This document shows, piece by piece, positions 27,527 through 36,560 of a stretch of 64,000 bases of DNA (position 1 is its first letter; each line of letters opens with the position of its first letter). The DNA comes from Flavobacteriales bacterium (GTDB lineage Bacteria; Bacteroidota; Bacteroidia; Flavobacteriales; Flavobacteriaceae). The DNA lies in the NCBI GenBank assembly GCA_011524905.1, contig WTJI01000022.1, forward strand, positions 1 to 64,000, given 5' to 3'. A model generated the notes under the pieces. The model had not been told where the DNA came from. It worked only from the letters and a program-made list of their open reading frames with translations, and did not search any database. Made by a program: the position numbers and the translations under genes.

Positions 27527-28524
27527 TCAGTCAGAACAGTTTCAGGAGTTTCAGCCTCATATTGGGTTTTTTCAGTACGGGCATTCCAGCCCTTTTCTCT
27601 AAGGTATTGGGCGAAGATATCGGTATAACCGTGGGTGGTAATCACATTTTCACAGCCAGTAGCTTCAATGGCTTGTAAGAGCCCTTTCCAATCAGCGTGG
27701 TCAGATAGGACAAAGGCTTTGTCCACGGCTCGACGGCGACGGGCACCCCGAAACGCCATCCATCCAGAAGCATAGCCAGTACTCAATTTGCCTAGTTTTT
27801 TGATCCATGCACTTCCCATCACTGCTGGAGGTGCGAGTACTAATTGGCCTGTAATTTCCTTTTTTTCGGTATCTCGATGGATGAGGTGCGTTTCTGGAAA
27901 ATCAATCTGTGACCGAAGCACATCTGTCATTTTTTCAGTGGCACCATGAGTGAAAATTTTTCCAATATTGGGGTCCAGGTGTTTCAACAATCGCTGGGCT
28001 TTACCCAGCGAATAGCCCATCAAGAGGCTGGTTAAGCCTTGGGTTTGATTGGTCGCCCACCAGGTATTAATCTCATGGTGAACCCTTTCAGGCGCTTGCC
28101 AATCAAAAACAGGCAAGCCAAAAGTACATTCGGTAATAAAGCTATGACAGCGAACAGCTTCAAAAGGGGTAGATATACCATCATTGTCAAGCTTGTAATC
28201 CCCAGTAAATACCCATATTTCACCTCGGTGTTCGACTCGAATTTGCGATGAACCAGGAACATGACCGGCAGGATGAAAAGAAAAGCGGACACCGTTGATC
28301 GTAAAACTTTCTCCATAGGCTTTACCTGTTACGACAATTTTACCTAAACGGTGACGGATAATAGGGACATTGTCATGGTGGGTTATATATTGTTGGTGCC
28401 CCCATCTGGCGTGATCAGAATGACCGTGAGTGATAAGGGCCTTAGAGACCTTTTTCCAGGGATCTAAATACACATCAGCAGCAGCACAATAAATTCCTTT
28501 GGAAGTAAATTCCAACAGTGGCAT
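27523..28524 (-). CDS. Ligase-associated DNA damage response exonuclease (MBL fold)
   Basis: Metallo-beta-lactamase-fold nuclease of the beta-CASP/SNM1-like group, 333 aa from MPLLEFTSKG. Metal-binding motif ITHGHSDHARWGH lies near residue 33; FTGDYKLD and a later SDHADWKGL motif complete the site. The track extends to 28620 at a TTG; an ATG also exists at 28596, but the basic stretch before MPLLEF is not family-like, so 28524 is preferred. First gene of the four-gene operon, overlapping the ligase gene by 4 bp, and divergent from dnaE. Probably trims ends before sealing (inference). Confidence 0.9.
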   Translation of the reverse strand: MPLLEFTSKGIYCAAADVYLDPWKKVSKALITHGHSDHARWGHQQYITHHDNVPIIRHRLGKIVVTGKAYGESFTINGVRFSFHPAGHVPGSSQIRVEHRGEIWVFTGDYKLDNDGISTPFEAVRCHSFITECTFGLPVFDWQAPERVHHEINTWWATNQTQGLTSLLMGYSLGKAQRLLKHLDPNIGKIFTHGATEKMTDVLRSQIDFPETHLIHRDTEKKEITGQLVLAPPAVMGSAWIKKLGKLSTGYASGWMAFRGARRRRAVDKAFVLSDHADWKGLLQAIEATGCENVITTHGYTDIFAQYLREKGWNARTEKTQYEAETPETVLTE

Positions 28525-28642
28525 TTTTCTTTTTCTTTTTGGGGAAGGTACAAAAAAGGTGCGTTTATATTTTTCTGTAAATCGTTGATAAGTCATTGCA
28601 GAGGTCTTTTCGCAAGACAAAGGGAAAAACTATTTTCGTTTT

Positions 28643-31600
28643 ATGTATTTGATTTTTGATACAGAAACAACAGGTTTGCCCAAGCGTTGGGATGCGCCAT
28701 TGACAGATAGTGATAATTGGCCCCGCTGTATTCAGATTGCGTGGCAATTGCATGATGCTTCGGGGCATTGTTTAGACCAACAAGCTTTTTTGATTCAGCC
28801 CGAGGGATTTACCATTCCCTATGAGTCTGAGCAAGTACACGGTATTTCCACCACTTTGGCTGTGACCCAGGGCGTCAATTTGCAGCAAGTTTTAGAATCT
28901 TTTTCAGCTGCAGTATCCCAAGCGACTTATCTAGTAGGGCACAACGTCAACTTTGATCGGAATATCATGGGGGCAGAGTTTCATCGTTTGTTGGGACGAG
29001 ATCCTTTGGCGGATTGTTCTTTTATCGATACTTGTACCGAAGAAACGGCCCGAATTTGTGAATTGCCTGGAGGGCGTGGGGGAAAATTTAAGCTTCCCAC
29101 TCTAAGCGAACTTTATTTTTTTCTTTTTCAGGACACATTTGAAGAAGCTCATAATGCGACAGCAGACGTTGAGGCTACTTCACGTGCTTTTTTAGAATTA
29201 CTAAGACAACAAAAGCTGCATCCAGAAGTTTTACAAGGGGAAGATGTGTTCACACCGCTGCGCAAAGCTTTCCCTGATGGCGTTAAATTATTGGGTCTGA
29301 CACATCAAAATCTAAAGGCAGCCTCCCAAGCTTTGGTAGCAACACCCAAGCTAGCTACAACCAAGACTATTTCTCAGGATGCTTTGACCGAACTAGCAGA
29401 TGCTCCTTTTGCCCATTTGCACAATCATACCCAATTTTCGGTGTTGCAATCTACTACCCGTATATCCCATTTGGTGTCTGCAGCAGCTGCCCAAAGAATG
29501 CCTGCTTTGGCCATTACCGATCACGCCAATCTGATGGGTGCTTTTCACTTTGTTAAAGCCATCAAAAATCACAACGCTGAAGCTGATGCAGACGCACAAA
29601 TTAAATCGATAATAGGTTGTGAGTTTTATGTTTGTGAGAACCATCGCGATCGGACGCGTAAAGACGACGGATACCAGATCGTCTTTTTGGCCAAGAATAA
29701 AAATGGCTATCAAAACTTGATTAAAATGACTTCTTTGGCTTATACTGAGGGATTTTATTATGTCCCACGAATTGACAAAGAGATTGTTAGCCGTTACAAA
29801 GAGGATCTGATTGTTTTGACAGGGAATATGTATGGCGAAGTACCTTCAAAAATTCTTAATATGGGAAACAGGCAGGCGGAGGAAGCTTTACTGTGGTGGC
29901 ATCAGGAATTTGGTTCGGATTTGTATATCGAGTTGATGCGTCACGGTCAAGAAGATGAGGACCGTGCCAACACGTTGTTAATAGAGTGGGCAGCGCAACA
30001 CAGCATCCCTTTGATTGCAACCAATAACACCTATTACGTAGAAAAAGAGCAAGCCAACGCCCATGATATTTTATTGTGTCTTAAAGAGGGTGAAAAGCAA
30101 GCCACGCCTATAGGACGTGGTCGGGGCTATCGATTTGGCTTTCCCAACCAGGAGTATTATTTCAAGTCTTCGGAAGACATGAAGGCCTTATTTCAAGATT
30201 GCCCCCAGGCCATACTTAATATCCAAAAACTGATTGACAAAGTCGAGCCGTATGACTTAGCTAGAGAAGTTTTATTGCCTAAGTTTGATATACCTGAAGC
30301 TTTTTGGGTTACCGATGATCCCGATGGAAAAAAAGGCGAAAACAATTACCTCAAGCATTTGACCTATGAAGGTGCAAAAAAACGGTATAAAAATCTGGAT
30401 GCTAGTATTGAAGAACGTTTGGATTTTGAACTAGAAGTGATTGCCAATACGGGATACCCGGGCTATTTTTTGATAGTTCAGGACTTAATTGCCGCAGCAA
30501 GAAATATGGGCGTATCTGTAGGTCCAGGTCGAGGTTCGGCAGCAGGATCGGTAGTGGCTTATTGTTTGGGGATTGTCAATATGGATCCCATAAAGTACGA
30601 TTTACTTTTTGAGCGATTCCTCAATCCAGATCGAGTGAGTATGCCTGATATTGATATTGATTTTGATGATGAGGGTCGCGGGAAAGTCATGGACTATGTG
30701 ATTGAAAAATATGGAGCTAGTCAGGTTGCTCAAATCATAACTTATGGGACGATGGCTGCCAAATCCTCGATACGTGATACGGCAAGAGTATTGGATTTGT
30801 CCCTGAATGAAGCGGATCATATTGCAAAGTTGTTACCCAACATGAAGCTATCCAAGATTTTTGGCTTGGAGGAAAGCGAGCTGAAACAAAAATTGCGAAC
30901 AGATGAATTTTCAAGAGTACAAGAATTCAAGTCCATAGCGCAAGAATCGGGACTGCAAGGCGAAATGATTCAACAAGCCAAAGTATTGGAAGGTTCACTG
31001 CGTAATACAGGGATTCATGCTTGTGGGGTTATTATTACCCCAGACGATATAACGCAATTTGTTCCTGTTACTACGGCCAAAGACTCAGATTTGTTCGTTA
31101 CCCAATTTGATAACTCAGTGGTGGAAGACGCAGGGCTACTCAAAATGGACTTTTTGGGATTAAAGACGTTGACGTTGATCAAAGACACCGTTAAGCTGAT
31201 CAAATACAAACATAATATAGATTTAGACCCAGATGCATTTCCTTTAGACGACAGTAAAACCTACGAACTCTTCCAAAGAGGCGAAACAGTCGGGATTTTC
31301 CAATACGAATCGGCGGGTATGCAGAAGTACCTCAAAGACCTCAAACCTACGCAATTTGCCGATCTGATAGCAATGAATGCATTGTATAGGCCTGGCCCAT
31401 TGGAATATATCCCCAGTTTTGTAAACCGAAAAAATGGCGCTGAAGAAATCACCTACGATTTACCTGAAATGGAAGAATTTTTGAAAGAGACATATGGCAT
31501 TACTGTTTACCAAGAGCAGGTAATGCGATTATCGCAAAAGCTAGCTGGTTTTTCAAAGGGTGATGCTGATGTACTGCGTAAGGCAATGGGGAAAAAGATT

Positions 31601-32962
31601 TTTGCTTTGTTAGAAAAACTAAAACCCCAATTTATCGAAGGGGGTAAATTTAACGGGCATCCAGAAGATATTTTGGAAAAAATTTGGAAAGATTGGGAAG
31701 CATTTGCCGCCTACGCCTTTAATAAGTCACATTCTACTTGTTATGCGTGGATCGGCTATCAAACAGCCTACCTCAAAGCACATTATCCAGCAGAGTATAT
31801 GGCAGCGGTGCTTTCTAACAATATGAGTGACATCAAGCAGGTTACTTTTTTTATGGAGGAATGTCGGCGGATGGGTTTGGAAGTTTTGGGCCCCGATGTC
31901 AACGAGTCATTTTACAAATTTACGGTTAATGACCATCAAGAGATTCGTTTTGGCATGGGAGCGATCAAAGGGGTTGGCAAAAGCGCTGTGGAGACCATCA
32001 TCAACTATCGCAAAGACGGGCCTTACACTTCTATTTTTGATTTGACTAAGCGCGTCGATTTGCGGGCAGCCAATAAAAAAGCTATGGAAAACTTAGCACT
32101 GGCTGGTGGGTTTGATTCCTTTAAAGGGGTACACCGCGCACAATATTTTAACCCTGACGGCGATGGCGTATTATTCTTAGAAAAAGCCATTCGCTTTGGA
32201 GCCAAATACCAAGAAAACGAAAATTCTTCACAAACAAATTTGTTTGGTGCCATAAATGACTCGACCTATCAGGAATTAAAAATACCAGCTTGTATAGATT
32301 GGGGCAACCTCGAGCGACTTAAGCGTGAAAAAGAAGTTGTTGGGATTTATATTTCAGGGCATCCCTTGGACGATTTTAAGAGAGAGGTGAAATTGTTTAC
32401 CAATGGAGCTTTAGGCCAACTGTCAGATCTGTATCCCTTGGTGGGACGAGAAATGCATGTAGCAGGTATTGTCAACAGCGTTGACCACTTGGAAACTAGA
32501 AACGGGAAAGGCTGGGGGAAGTTTCATCTAGAGGATTTTAATGATCAATTTGAGTTTCGAATTTTTGGTGAGGAATATCTAAAGTTTCGACATTTCATAG
32601 GCATCCATCAGTTTGTGCGCATCAAAATAGCCATTCGTCCTGGATGGACGAATAAAGAGACGGGAAAAGCCGGAGAGCCAAGGATACAATTTTTACACTT
32701 TGAGCAATTGCATAATACTTTGGCCAATCACGCCAAGAAAATTACATTACAATTACCCACAGAAAAGGTGGCAAGTCCAATGATTGACAAATTAACACAG
32801 GATTTGGATTCCTATAGAGGGGATAAAACTTTGATGATAGATTTTTTGGATGCTGAGTCACAGATCAAATTGACTACAACCAGCCGAAAGCTTAAATTAG
32901 ATATTAACAATGACCTATTGGATATGTTAGATGCCCATGATGTCTCGTATCGTTTAAACTAA
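28643..32962 (+). CDS. dnaE: DNA polymerase III alpha subunit with fused N-terminal proofreading-type exonuclease
   Basis: Replicative polymerase, 1439 aa, about 270 longer than E. coli DnaE because of an N-terminal DEDDh exonuclease: FDTETTG (D6, E8), GHNVNFDRN and HNATADVEA supply the acidic and His residues. From about 253 the PHP domain starts (FAHLHNHTQFSVLQS). The polymerase core follows with GRGSAAGSVVAYCLGI and the catalytic aspartates D669 and D671 in MPDIDIDFDD; an OB-fold region lies near the end (VAGIVNSVDHLETRNGKG). The fusion occurs in other Bacteroidetes. Divergent from the ligase-associated operon. A TATTTTCG just before the ATG may be its -7 box (one mismatch). Confidence 0.97.
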   Translation: MYLIFDTETTGLPKRWDAPLTDSDNWPRCIQIAWQLHDASGHCLDQQAFLIQPEGFTIPYESEQVHGISTTLAVTQGVNLQQVLESFSAAVSQATYLVGHNVNFDRNIMGAEFHRLLGRDPLADCSFIDTCTEETARICELPGGRGGKFKLPTLSELYFFLFQDTFEEAHNATADVEATSRAFLELLRQQKLHPEVLQGEDVFTPLRKAFPDGVKLLGLTHQNLKAASQALVATPKLATTKTISQDALTELADAPFAHLHNHTQFSVLQSTTRISHLVSAAAAQRMPALAITDHANLMGAFHFVKAIKNHNAEADADAQIKSIIGCEFYVCENHRDRTRKDDGYQIVFLAKNKNGYQNLIKMTSLAYTEGFYYVPRIDKEIVSRYKEDLIVLTGNMYGEVPSKILNMGNRQAEEALLWWHQEFGSDLYIELMRHGQEDEDRANTLLIEWAAQHSIPLIATNNTYYVEKEQANAHDILLCLKEGEKQATPIGRGRGYRFGFPNQEYYFKSSEDMKALFQDCPQAILNIQKLIDKVEPYDLAREVLLPKFDIPEAFWVTDDPDGKKGENNYLKHLTYEGAKKRYKNLDASIEERLDFELEVIANTGYPGYFLIVQDLIAAARNMGVSVGPGRGSAAGSVVAYCLGIVNMDPIKYDLLFERFLNPDRVSMPDIDIDFDDEGRGKVMDYVIEKYGASQVAQIITYGTMAAKSSIRDTARVLDLSLNEADHIAKLLPNMKLSKIFGLEESELKQKLRTDEFSRVQEFKSIAQESGLQGEMIQQAKVLEGSLRNTGIHACGVIITPDDITQFVPVTTAKDSDLFVTQFDNSVVEDAGLLKMDFLGLKTLTLIKDTVKLIKYKHNIDLDPDAFPLDDSKTYELFQRGETVGIFQYESAGMQKYLKDLKPTQFADLIAMNALYRPGPLEYIPSFVNRKNGAEEITYDLPEMEEFLKETYGITVYQEQVMRLSQKLAGFSKGDADVLRKAMGKKIFALLEKLKPQFIEGGKFNGHPEDILEKIWKDWEAFAAYAFNKSHSTCYAWIGYQTAYLKAHYPAEYMAAVLSNNMSDIKQVTFFMEECRRMGLEVLGPDVNESFYKFTVNDHQEIRFGMGAIKGVGKSAVETIINYRKDGPYTSIFDLTKRVDLRAANKKAMENLALAGGFDSFKGVHRAQYFNPDGDGVLFLEKAIRFGAKYQENENSSQTNLFGAINDSTYQELKIPACIDWGNLERLKREKEVVGIYISGHPLDDFKREVKLFTNGALGQLSDLYPLVGREMHVAGIVNSVDHLETRNGKGWGKFHLEDFNDQFEFRIFGEEYLKFRHFIGIHQFVRIKIAIRPGWTNKETGKAGEPRIQFLHFEQLHNTLANHAKKITLQLPTEKVASPMIDKLTQDLDSYRGDKTLMIDFLDAESQIKLTTTSRKLKLDINNDLLDMLDAHDVSYRLN

Positions 32963-33006
32963 GTTCGCTTATATCTGTATTATTTAAATTGATTCTTTGA
33001 GACTGC

Positions 33007-33033
33007 TTGGCTCAATTGAAATATTTACATTTG
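33007..33033 (+). promoter_or_regulatory. Putative trxA promoter
   Basis: TTG at 33007-33009 and TACATTTG at 33026-33033 (full TAnnTTTG match), 16 nt apart; the ATG follows 15 nt later. Confidence 0.5.
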
Positions 33034-33048
33034 AAAAAATTTTGAATT

Positions 33049-33366
33049 ATGGCTTTAGAAATTACAGATGCTAGTTTTGATGCAGTAGTACTCCAATCCG
33101 ATAAGCCCGTATTGGTAGATTTTTGGGCGGCATGGTGTGGCCCTTGTCGTATGGTAGGCCCGATCATAGACGAAATTAGTACAGAATACCAAGACAAAGC
33201 TGTTGTAGGTAAGGTTGATGTTGACGCCAACCAAGAATTTGCCGCCAAATATGGGGTGCGTAACATTCCAACTGTCCTGGTCTTTAAAAATGGCGAATTG
33301 GTAAACCGTCAAGTAGGTGTTGCACCGAAGCAAACGTATACAGATGCTTTAGACGCAGCCATGTAA
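33049..33366 (+). CDS. trxA: Thioredoxin
   Basis: Cytoplasmic disulfide reductase, 105 aa, canonical length. Active site WCGPC with C30 and C33; FWAAWCGPC, KVDVDANQEFAAKYGV and the cis-proline region NIPTVLVFKNG are all standard. No signal peptide. Has its own short-leader promoter (33007-33033) and is followed by tRNA-Asp on the same strand. No thioredoxin reductase gene is adjacent. Confidence 0.97.
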   Translation: MALEITDASFDAVVLQSDKPVLVDFWAAWCGPCRMVGPIIDEISTEYQDKAVVGKVDVDANQEFAAKYGVRNIPTVLVFKNGELVNRQVGVAPKQTYTDALDAAM

Positions 33367-33395
33367 ATCATGCCCTACTCTTTCTCAAACAAATG

Positions 33396-33426
33396 TTTGG
33401 GTTTTCGGAATAGGGGTGTATATTTG
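33396..33426 (+). promoter_or_regulatory. tRNA-Asp promoter, textbook Bacteroidetes type
   Basis: TTTG at 33396-33399, exactly 19 nt, then TATATTTG at 33419-33426; the tRNA 5' end follows 13 nt later. The clearest promoter in the window, and a main reason for assigning the phylum. Confidence 0.8.
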
Positions 33427-33439
33427 CAATCGCAAACAC

Positions 33440-33513
33440 GGTCTGGTAGTTCAGTTGGTTAGAATACATGCCTGTCACGCATGGGGTCGCGGGTTCGAGT
33501 CCCGTCCAGACCG
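33440..33513 (+). tRNA. tRNA-Asp (GTC)
   Basis: 74-nt cloverleaf. Acceptor stem GGTCTGG/CCAGACC with discriminator G513; D-arm region AGTTCAGTTGGTTAGA; anticodon loop CTGTCAC in a CATGC/GCATG stem with GTC at 33474-33476; T-arm CGGGTTCGAGTCCCG. The CCA end is not encoded. Strong promoter upstream, wobble-paired terminator at 33567-33596. Confidence 0.97.
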
Positions 33514-33566
33514 CTTTTACAAAGTTGTGTGTTGTGAAACTTTAACCGAGTTGCGCAACTAATGAG

Positions 33567-33596
33567 AAGCTTTCCAGTAAAACGGAGGGCTTTTTT
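33567..33596 (+). terminator. Terminator after tRNA-Asp
   Basis: AAGCTTTCC (33567-33575) pairs with GGAGGGCTT (33584-33592), nine pairs including two G-U, around an 8-nt loop, followed by a T-run. It reaches into the stop codon of the convergent GntP gene. Confidence 0.65.
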
Positions 33597-34920
33597 ATTT
33601 TCCCACCCATTGTATTGTAAGCCAGAGCAATAATAAACCCAAAACCCCTTGGATAAAAGTTGCTACAGTATGGGTGCGAAGGGCAGTTTTCGGGTCATGG
33701 CCACCAACTTGAGATACAATCCAGAAATAGGAATCGTTGGCGTGGGACACCGTCATGGCTCCCGTACCAATGGCTAAAATTCCCCATACTTTGCCAAGAT
33801 CACTTTCTAAGCCTAAAGCTGGTAAAAGAGGGTAGACAATGGCGGAAGCTGTCAGGATAGCTACCGTTGAAGATCCTTGTGCAGTTTTTAAAAAGGCAGC
33901 CAAAAGGAAAGGAATGAGGATACCCCAACTGTCTGTTAAGTTGACTTGAGTTAGGTAATCAGCTAAAGGTACTTGCTGTAGTACTTTTCCTAAAGCGCCT
34001 CCCATCGCAGTTATCGCTATAATGGGCATCGCTTGTTGTAAACTTTTTTTGGCCAAACTGATGGGACTACTTTTTCGTAATTTATAAATCAGCCACAGGC
34101 TGAATAGACTTCCTACTAAGAGGGCTACAGCTGGCTGACTAGCATAAACTAATATGCTGCCCAATACGCTTTTCCCTGGATGCAAACTGCCCAATGCCAT
34201 TAGAATTATCGGAATTCCAATGGGAGCAATAGCAAGCAATAAATCTAATTGTTCGTCTGTTTCTGAAACCTCAAGAGCCGGTATTTTAGCGTTTTTTCTT
34301 GTTGTATAATTTCGACTAATCCAGTAAGCATATGCGGCTCCTGCTATTACTAAAATCAGAGCAAGCAGACCACCCCAGAGAAACAGAAGTAGGATGGCGT
34401 CAAGATGAAAGTTGGCTGCTGCAGCGAGTGGACCAGGTGTAGGTGGTACTAAAACATGCGTAGCGTAAAGACTGCTTGACAGGGCAACTGTTAAACCAAT
34501 TTTCGGCGTTTGGCTAGCTTGCGACAATCGATCATTGAGGTTGTTAAGTATGACAAATGCCGCATCACAAAAAACAGGTATGGCAACCCAATAACCAATA
34601 AAGCCAACAACAAAGTGCATCGGTAAGCGTGCCAAATGCTTGAGTAAAATTTGTGCAATTACGAATGTTGCCCCAGAAGCCTCAAGGGTTATGCCAATCC
34701 AGCTTCCCAGGAAGATTAAAACACCAATTTTACTAGCGGTACCCCAAAATCCAAGCCCAATTACCTCGGGGAATTGCGCTAAAGGGACTTCAAAAAGCCA
34801 GGCACCCAGAAAGGTTGCAGATAGTAGCACCCAAAAAGGAGAGCGTTTGAGCCAACTAGTTCCTAAAATAATCCAAAGTAGTAAACCAAAAAGAAAAATA
34901 ATATCTAGCGTTGCACTCAT
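33595..34920 (-). CDS. GntP-family permease, probably for glycerate
   Basis: Inner-membrane H+ symporter for sugar acids, 441 aa with about 12 hydrophobic segments. GntP-like features: early GSWIGITLEASGAT, VFCDAAFVILNNL, and PPTPGPLAAAANFHLD, the proline-rich loop of the family, and late GTGAMTVSHANDSYFW. The start overlaps the glycerate kinase gene by 4 bp (ATGA), the main reason to propose glycerate as substrate rather than gluconate. Last gene of the six-gene minus-strand sugar/glycerate run. Confidence 0.88.
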   Translation of the reverse strand: MSATLDIIFLFGLLLWIILGTSWLKRSPFWVLLSATFLGAWLFEVPLAQFPEVIGLGFWGTASKIGVLIFLGSWIGITLEASGATFVIAQILLKHLARLPMHFVVGFIGYWVAIPVFCDAAFVILNNLNDRLSQASQTPKIGLTVALSSSLYATHVLVPPTPGPLAAAANFHLDAILLLFLWGGLLALILVIAGAAYAYWISRNYTTRKNAKIPALEVSETDEQLDLLLAIAPIGIPIILMALGSLHPGKSVLGSILVYASQPAVALLVGSLFSLWLIYKLRKSSPISLAKKSLQQAMPIIAITAMGGALGKVLQQVPLADYLTQVNLTDSWGILIPFLLAAFLKTAQGSSTVAILTASAIVYPLLPALGLESDLGKVWGILAIGTGAMTVSHANDSYFWIVSQVGGHDPKTALRTHTVATFIQGVLGLLLLWLTIQWVGK

Positions 34921-36041
34921 TGTTTAATGTAGTTTTGAAGCAAACTTTCTGTGGCTAACACTAACCATTTTGTTGCATTTTGTTGTGCATCTTTCAATGA
35001 TTGGCTTTTTTCTGTCAGGGCTTGTGCATATACTATTCCATTTCTTTTGAGGTCGGTTGCGTTCAATAAAATTTGTCCGCAAACTGCCATACAGGGGATT
35101 CCTTTTTCCTTGGCTTTTTGTGCCAATGATATAGGTACTTTACCATTTGTACTTTGTGTGTCCAAACAGCCTTCTCCAGTTATTAGCAAATCCACTTGTC
35201 CCATTAGTTTATCCATTTGAGCCCATTCATAAAAGGTATCAAAGCCAGAGCTAAGTTTGGCCTTTAGTAAAGCTTTCATCCCAGCAGCTGTTCCACCGGC
35301 AGCACCGGTTTTAGGAACGTTCATTATTGGTTTTTTGCAATGTGATTCAAAAAGTCGTCCCAGATGAATACTGTTATTTTCTAATTTTTTTATGGTTTGA
35401 TCATCAGCGCCTTTTTGTCTAGCAAAAACTTGTGCGGCCCCATTTTTACCTATTAGTGGATTGGAAACATCACAAACAATTTGTAGTGTAGCTTCGGCAA
35501 GACGGGGGTGTAAATTACTGTCATCCAGGGATGTGATTTTGTCTAAAGTTCCACCTGTAGGAAGGAAAGCCTGCCTGTTGATGTCCATGGCTTTTCCTCC
35601 CAAAGCACAAAATATTCCGATCCCCAAATCGTGGGTAGCACTGCCCCCTATTCCCAGATAGATTTCATTTACACCATGGTTGAGCGCATGTTCCAGCAAA
35701 AGACCAACACCATAGGTTGAGGTATCACACGGATTTTGTGCTTTTTTGTTAAGTTGTGCCAACCCAGCTGCTTGGGATAACTCGATCCAAGCTTTTGATT
35801 TCATTCTATAGTATGGAGCTTTAATAGGTGTTTGGGCTGCGTTTTGGGTAGCAACCCAATGTAGCTCACCTTTAAAATTTTGCTGAAGAAAATCCAAAGC
35901 GCCCTCTCCGCCATCCGAAAAAGGTATAGCAGTAATCTGCGCTCCAGGGATTTTTTTTTGAATGACCGATGCAATAGTGTTTGCTACTTCAGTAGCAGAT
36001 AGGCTGCCCTTAAACGAATCAGGTGCAATCAAGATATGCAT
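34917..36041 (-). CDS. glxK: Glycerate kinase
   Basis: Phosphorylates D-glycerate for entry into glycolysis. 374 aa, the usual GlxK/GarK length. Family signature at the N-terminus: MHILIAPDSFKGSLSATEVA; then PFSDGGEGALDFL, GIGGSATHDLGIGI and TGEGCLDTQSTNGK. Cytoplasmic. 4-bp overlap with the GntP permease gene, 12 bp after the DinB gene. Whether the product is 2- or 3-phosphoglycerate cannot be told from sequence with confidence; this class generally makes 2-phosphoglycerate. Confidence 0.94.
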   Translation of the reverse strand: MHILIAPDSFKGSLSATEVANTIASVIQKKIPGAQITAIPFSDGGEGALDFLQQNFKGELHWVATQNAAQTPIKAPYYRMKSKAWIELSQAAGLAQLNKKAQNPCDTSTYGVGLLLEHALNHGVNEIYLGIGGSATHDLGIGIFCALGGKAMDINRQAFLPTGGTLDKITSLDDSNLHPRLAEATLQIVCDVSNPLIGKNGAAQVFARQKGADDQTIKKLENNSIHLGRLFESHCKKPIMNVPKTGAAGGTAAGMKALLKAKLSSGFDTFYEWAQMDKLMGQVDLLITGEGCLDTQSTNGKVPISLAQKAKEKGIPCMAVCGQILLNATDLKRNGIVYAQALTEKSQSLKDAQQNATKWLVLATESLLQNYIKQ

Positions 36042-36053
36042 AGGGACATTAAT

Positions 36054-36560
36054 TTACGGGGTATTGTTAAATTCTTTGAGTGTTTCTAAATGATGGACAA
36101 TGTGGAACTCTGTAAAATAGATCATCTCAATGAGTGTCATTTTTCCCAATAAGGGGTGGGGTAAGATACAACTGTCCCAGTCAGTTGCCGCACGACGATC
36201 TATTTTGTCTGCTACGCTTTCACAAAGTTTACGAAGCTTAGCTGAATTTTTTTTTCGTCCACTCAGGCTGCCCTTTGGAATATAAGGGTTACTGGCTTTA
36301 CCCCCTTTTTCCAATGCTTTTTTGTATTTATTGATAACTGTGTCGTAGTTACGAGAAGCGCGATTACTCCTACCAAAAAACAGCTTAAGAACAAAGCTTG
36401 GAAGTGACAGGGCGAGGTGAATAGGAGCAATACTTCGGTGTAAGTGATCGATGACTTCGGCAGCATTCCACTTGTCTCCTTTTTTAAAAAAAATGGAGTC
36501 TGGTAAAGATTCACAATAGTCAATGAATTCGTATGAGCTGGCTAAAAATTGTTTTTTCAT
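36054..36560 (-). CDS. DinB/YfiT-superfamily protein (DUF1569-like)
   Basis: 168 aa, a four-helix DinB-fold metalloprotein of unknown substrate; some relatives are thiol-dependent transferases. Metal-type histidines fit the fold: WNAAEVIDHLHRS near residue 32 and FTEFHIVHHLETL near the C-terminus. Sits between the sugar kinase (4-bp overlap) and glycerate kinase (12-bp gap), so it is translated with them, although no metabolic role is evident. Confidence 0.78.
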   Translation of the reverse strand: MKKQFLASSYEFIDYCESLPDSIFFKKGDKWNAAEVIDHLHRSIAPIHLALSLPSFVLKLFFGRSNRASRNYDTVINKYKKALEKGGKASNPYIPKGSLSGRKKNSAKLRKLCESVADKIDRRAATDWDSCILPHPLLGKMTLIEMIYFTEFHIVHHLETLKEFNNTP

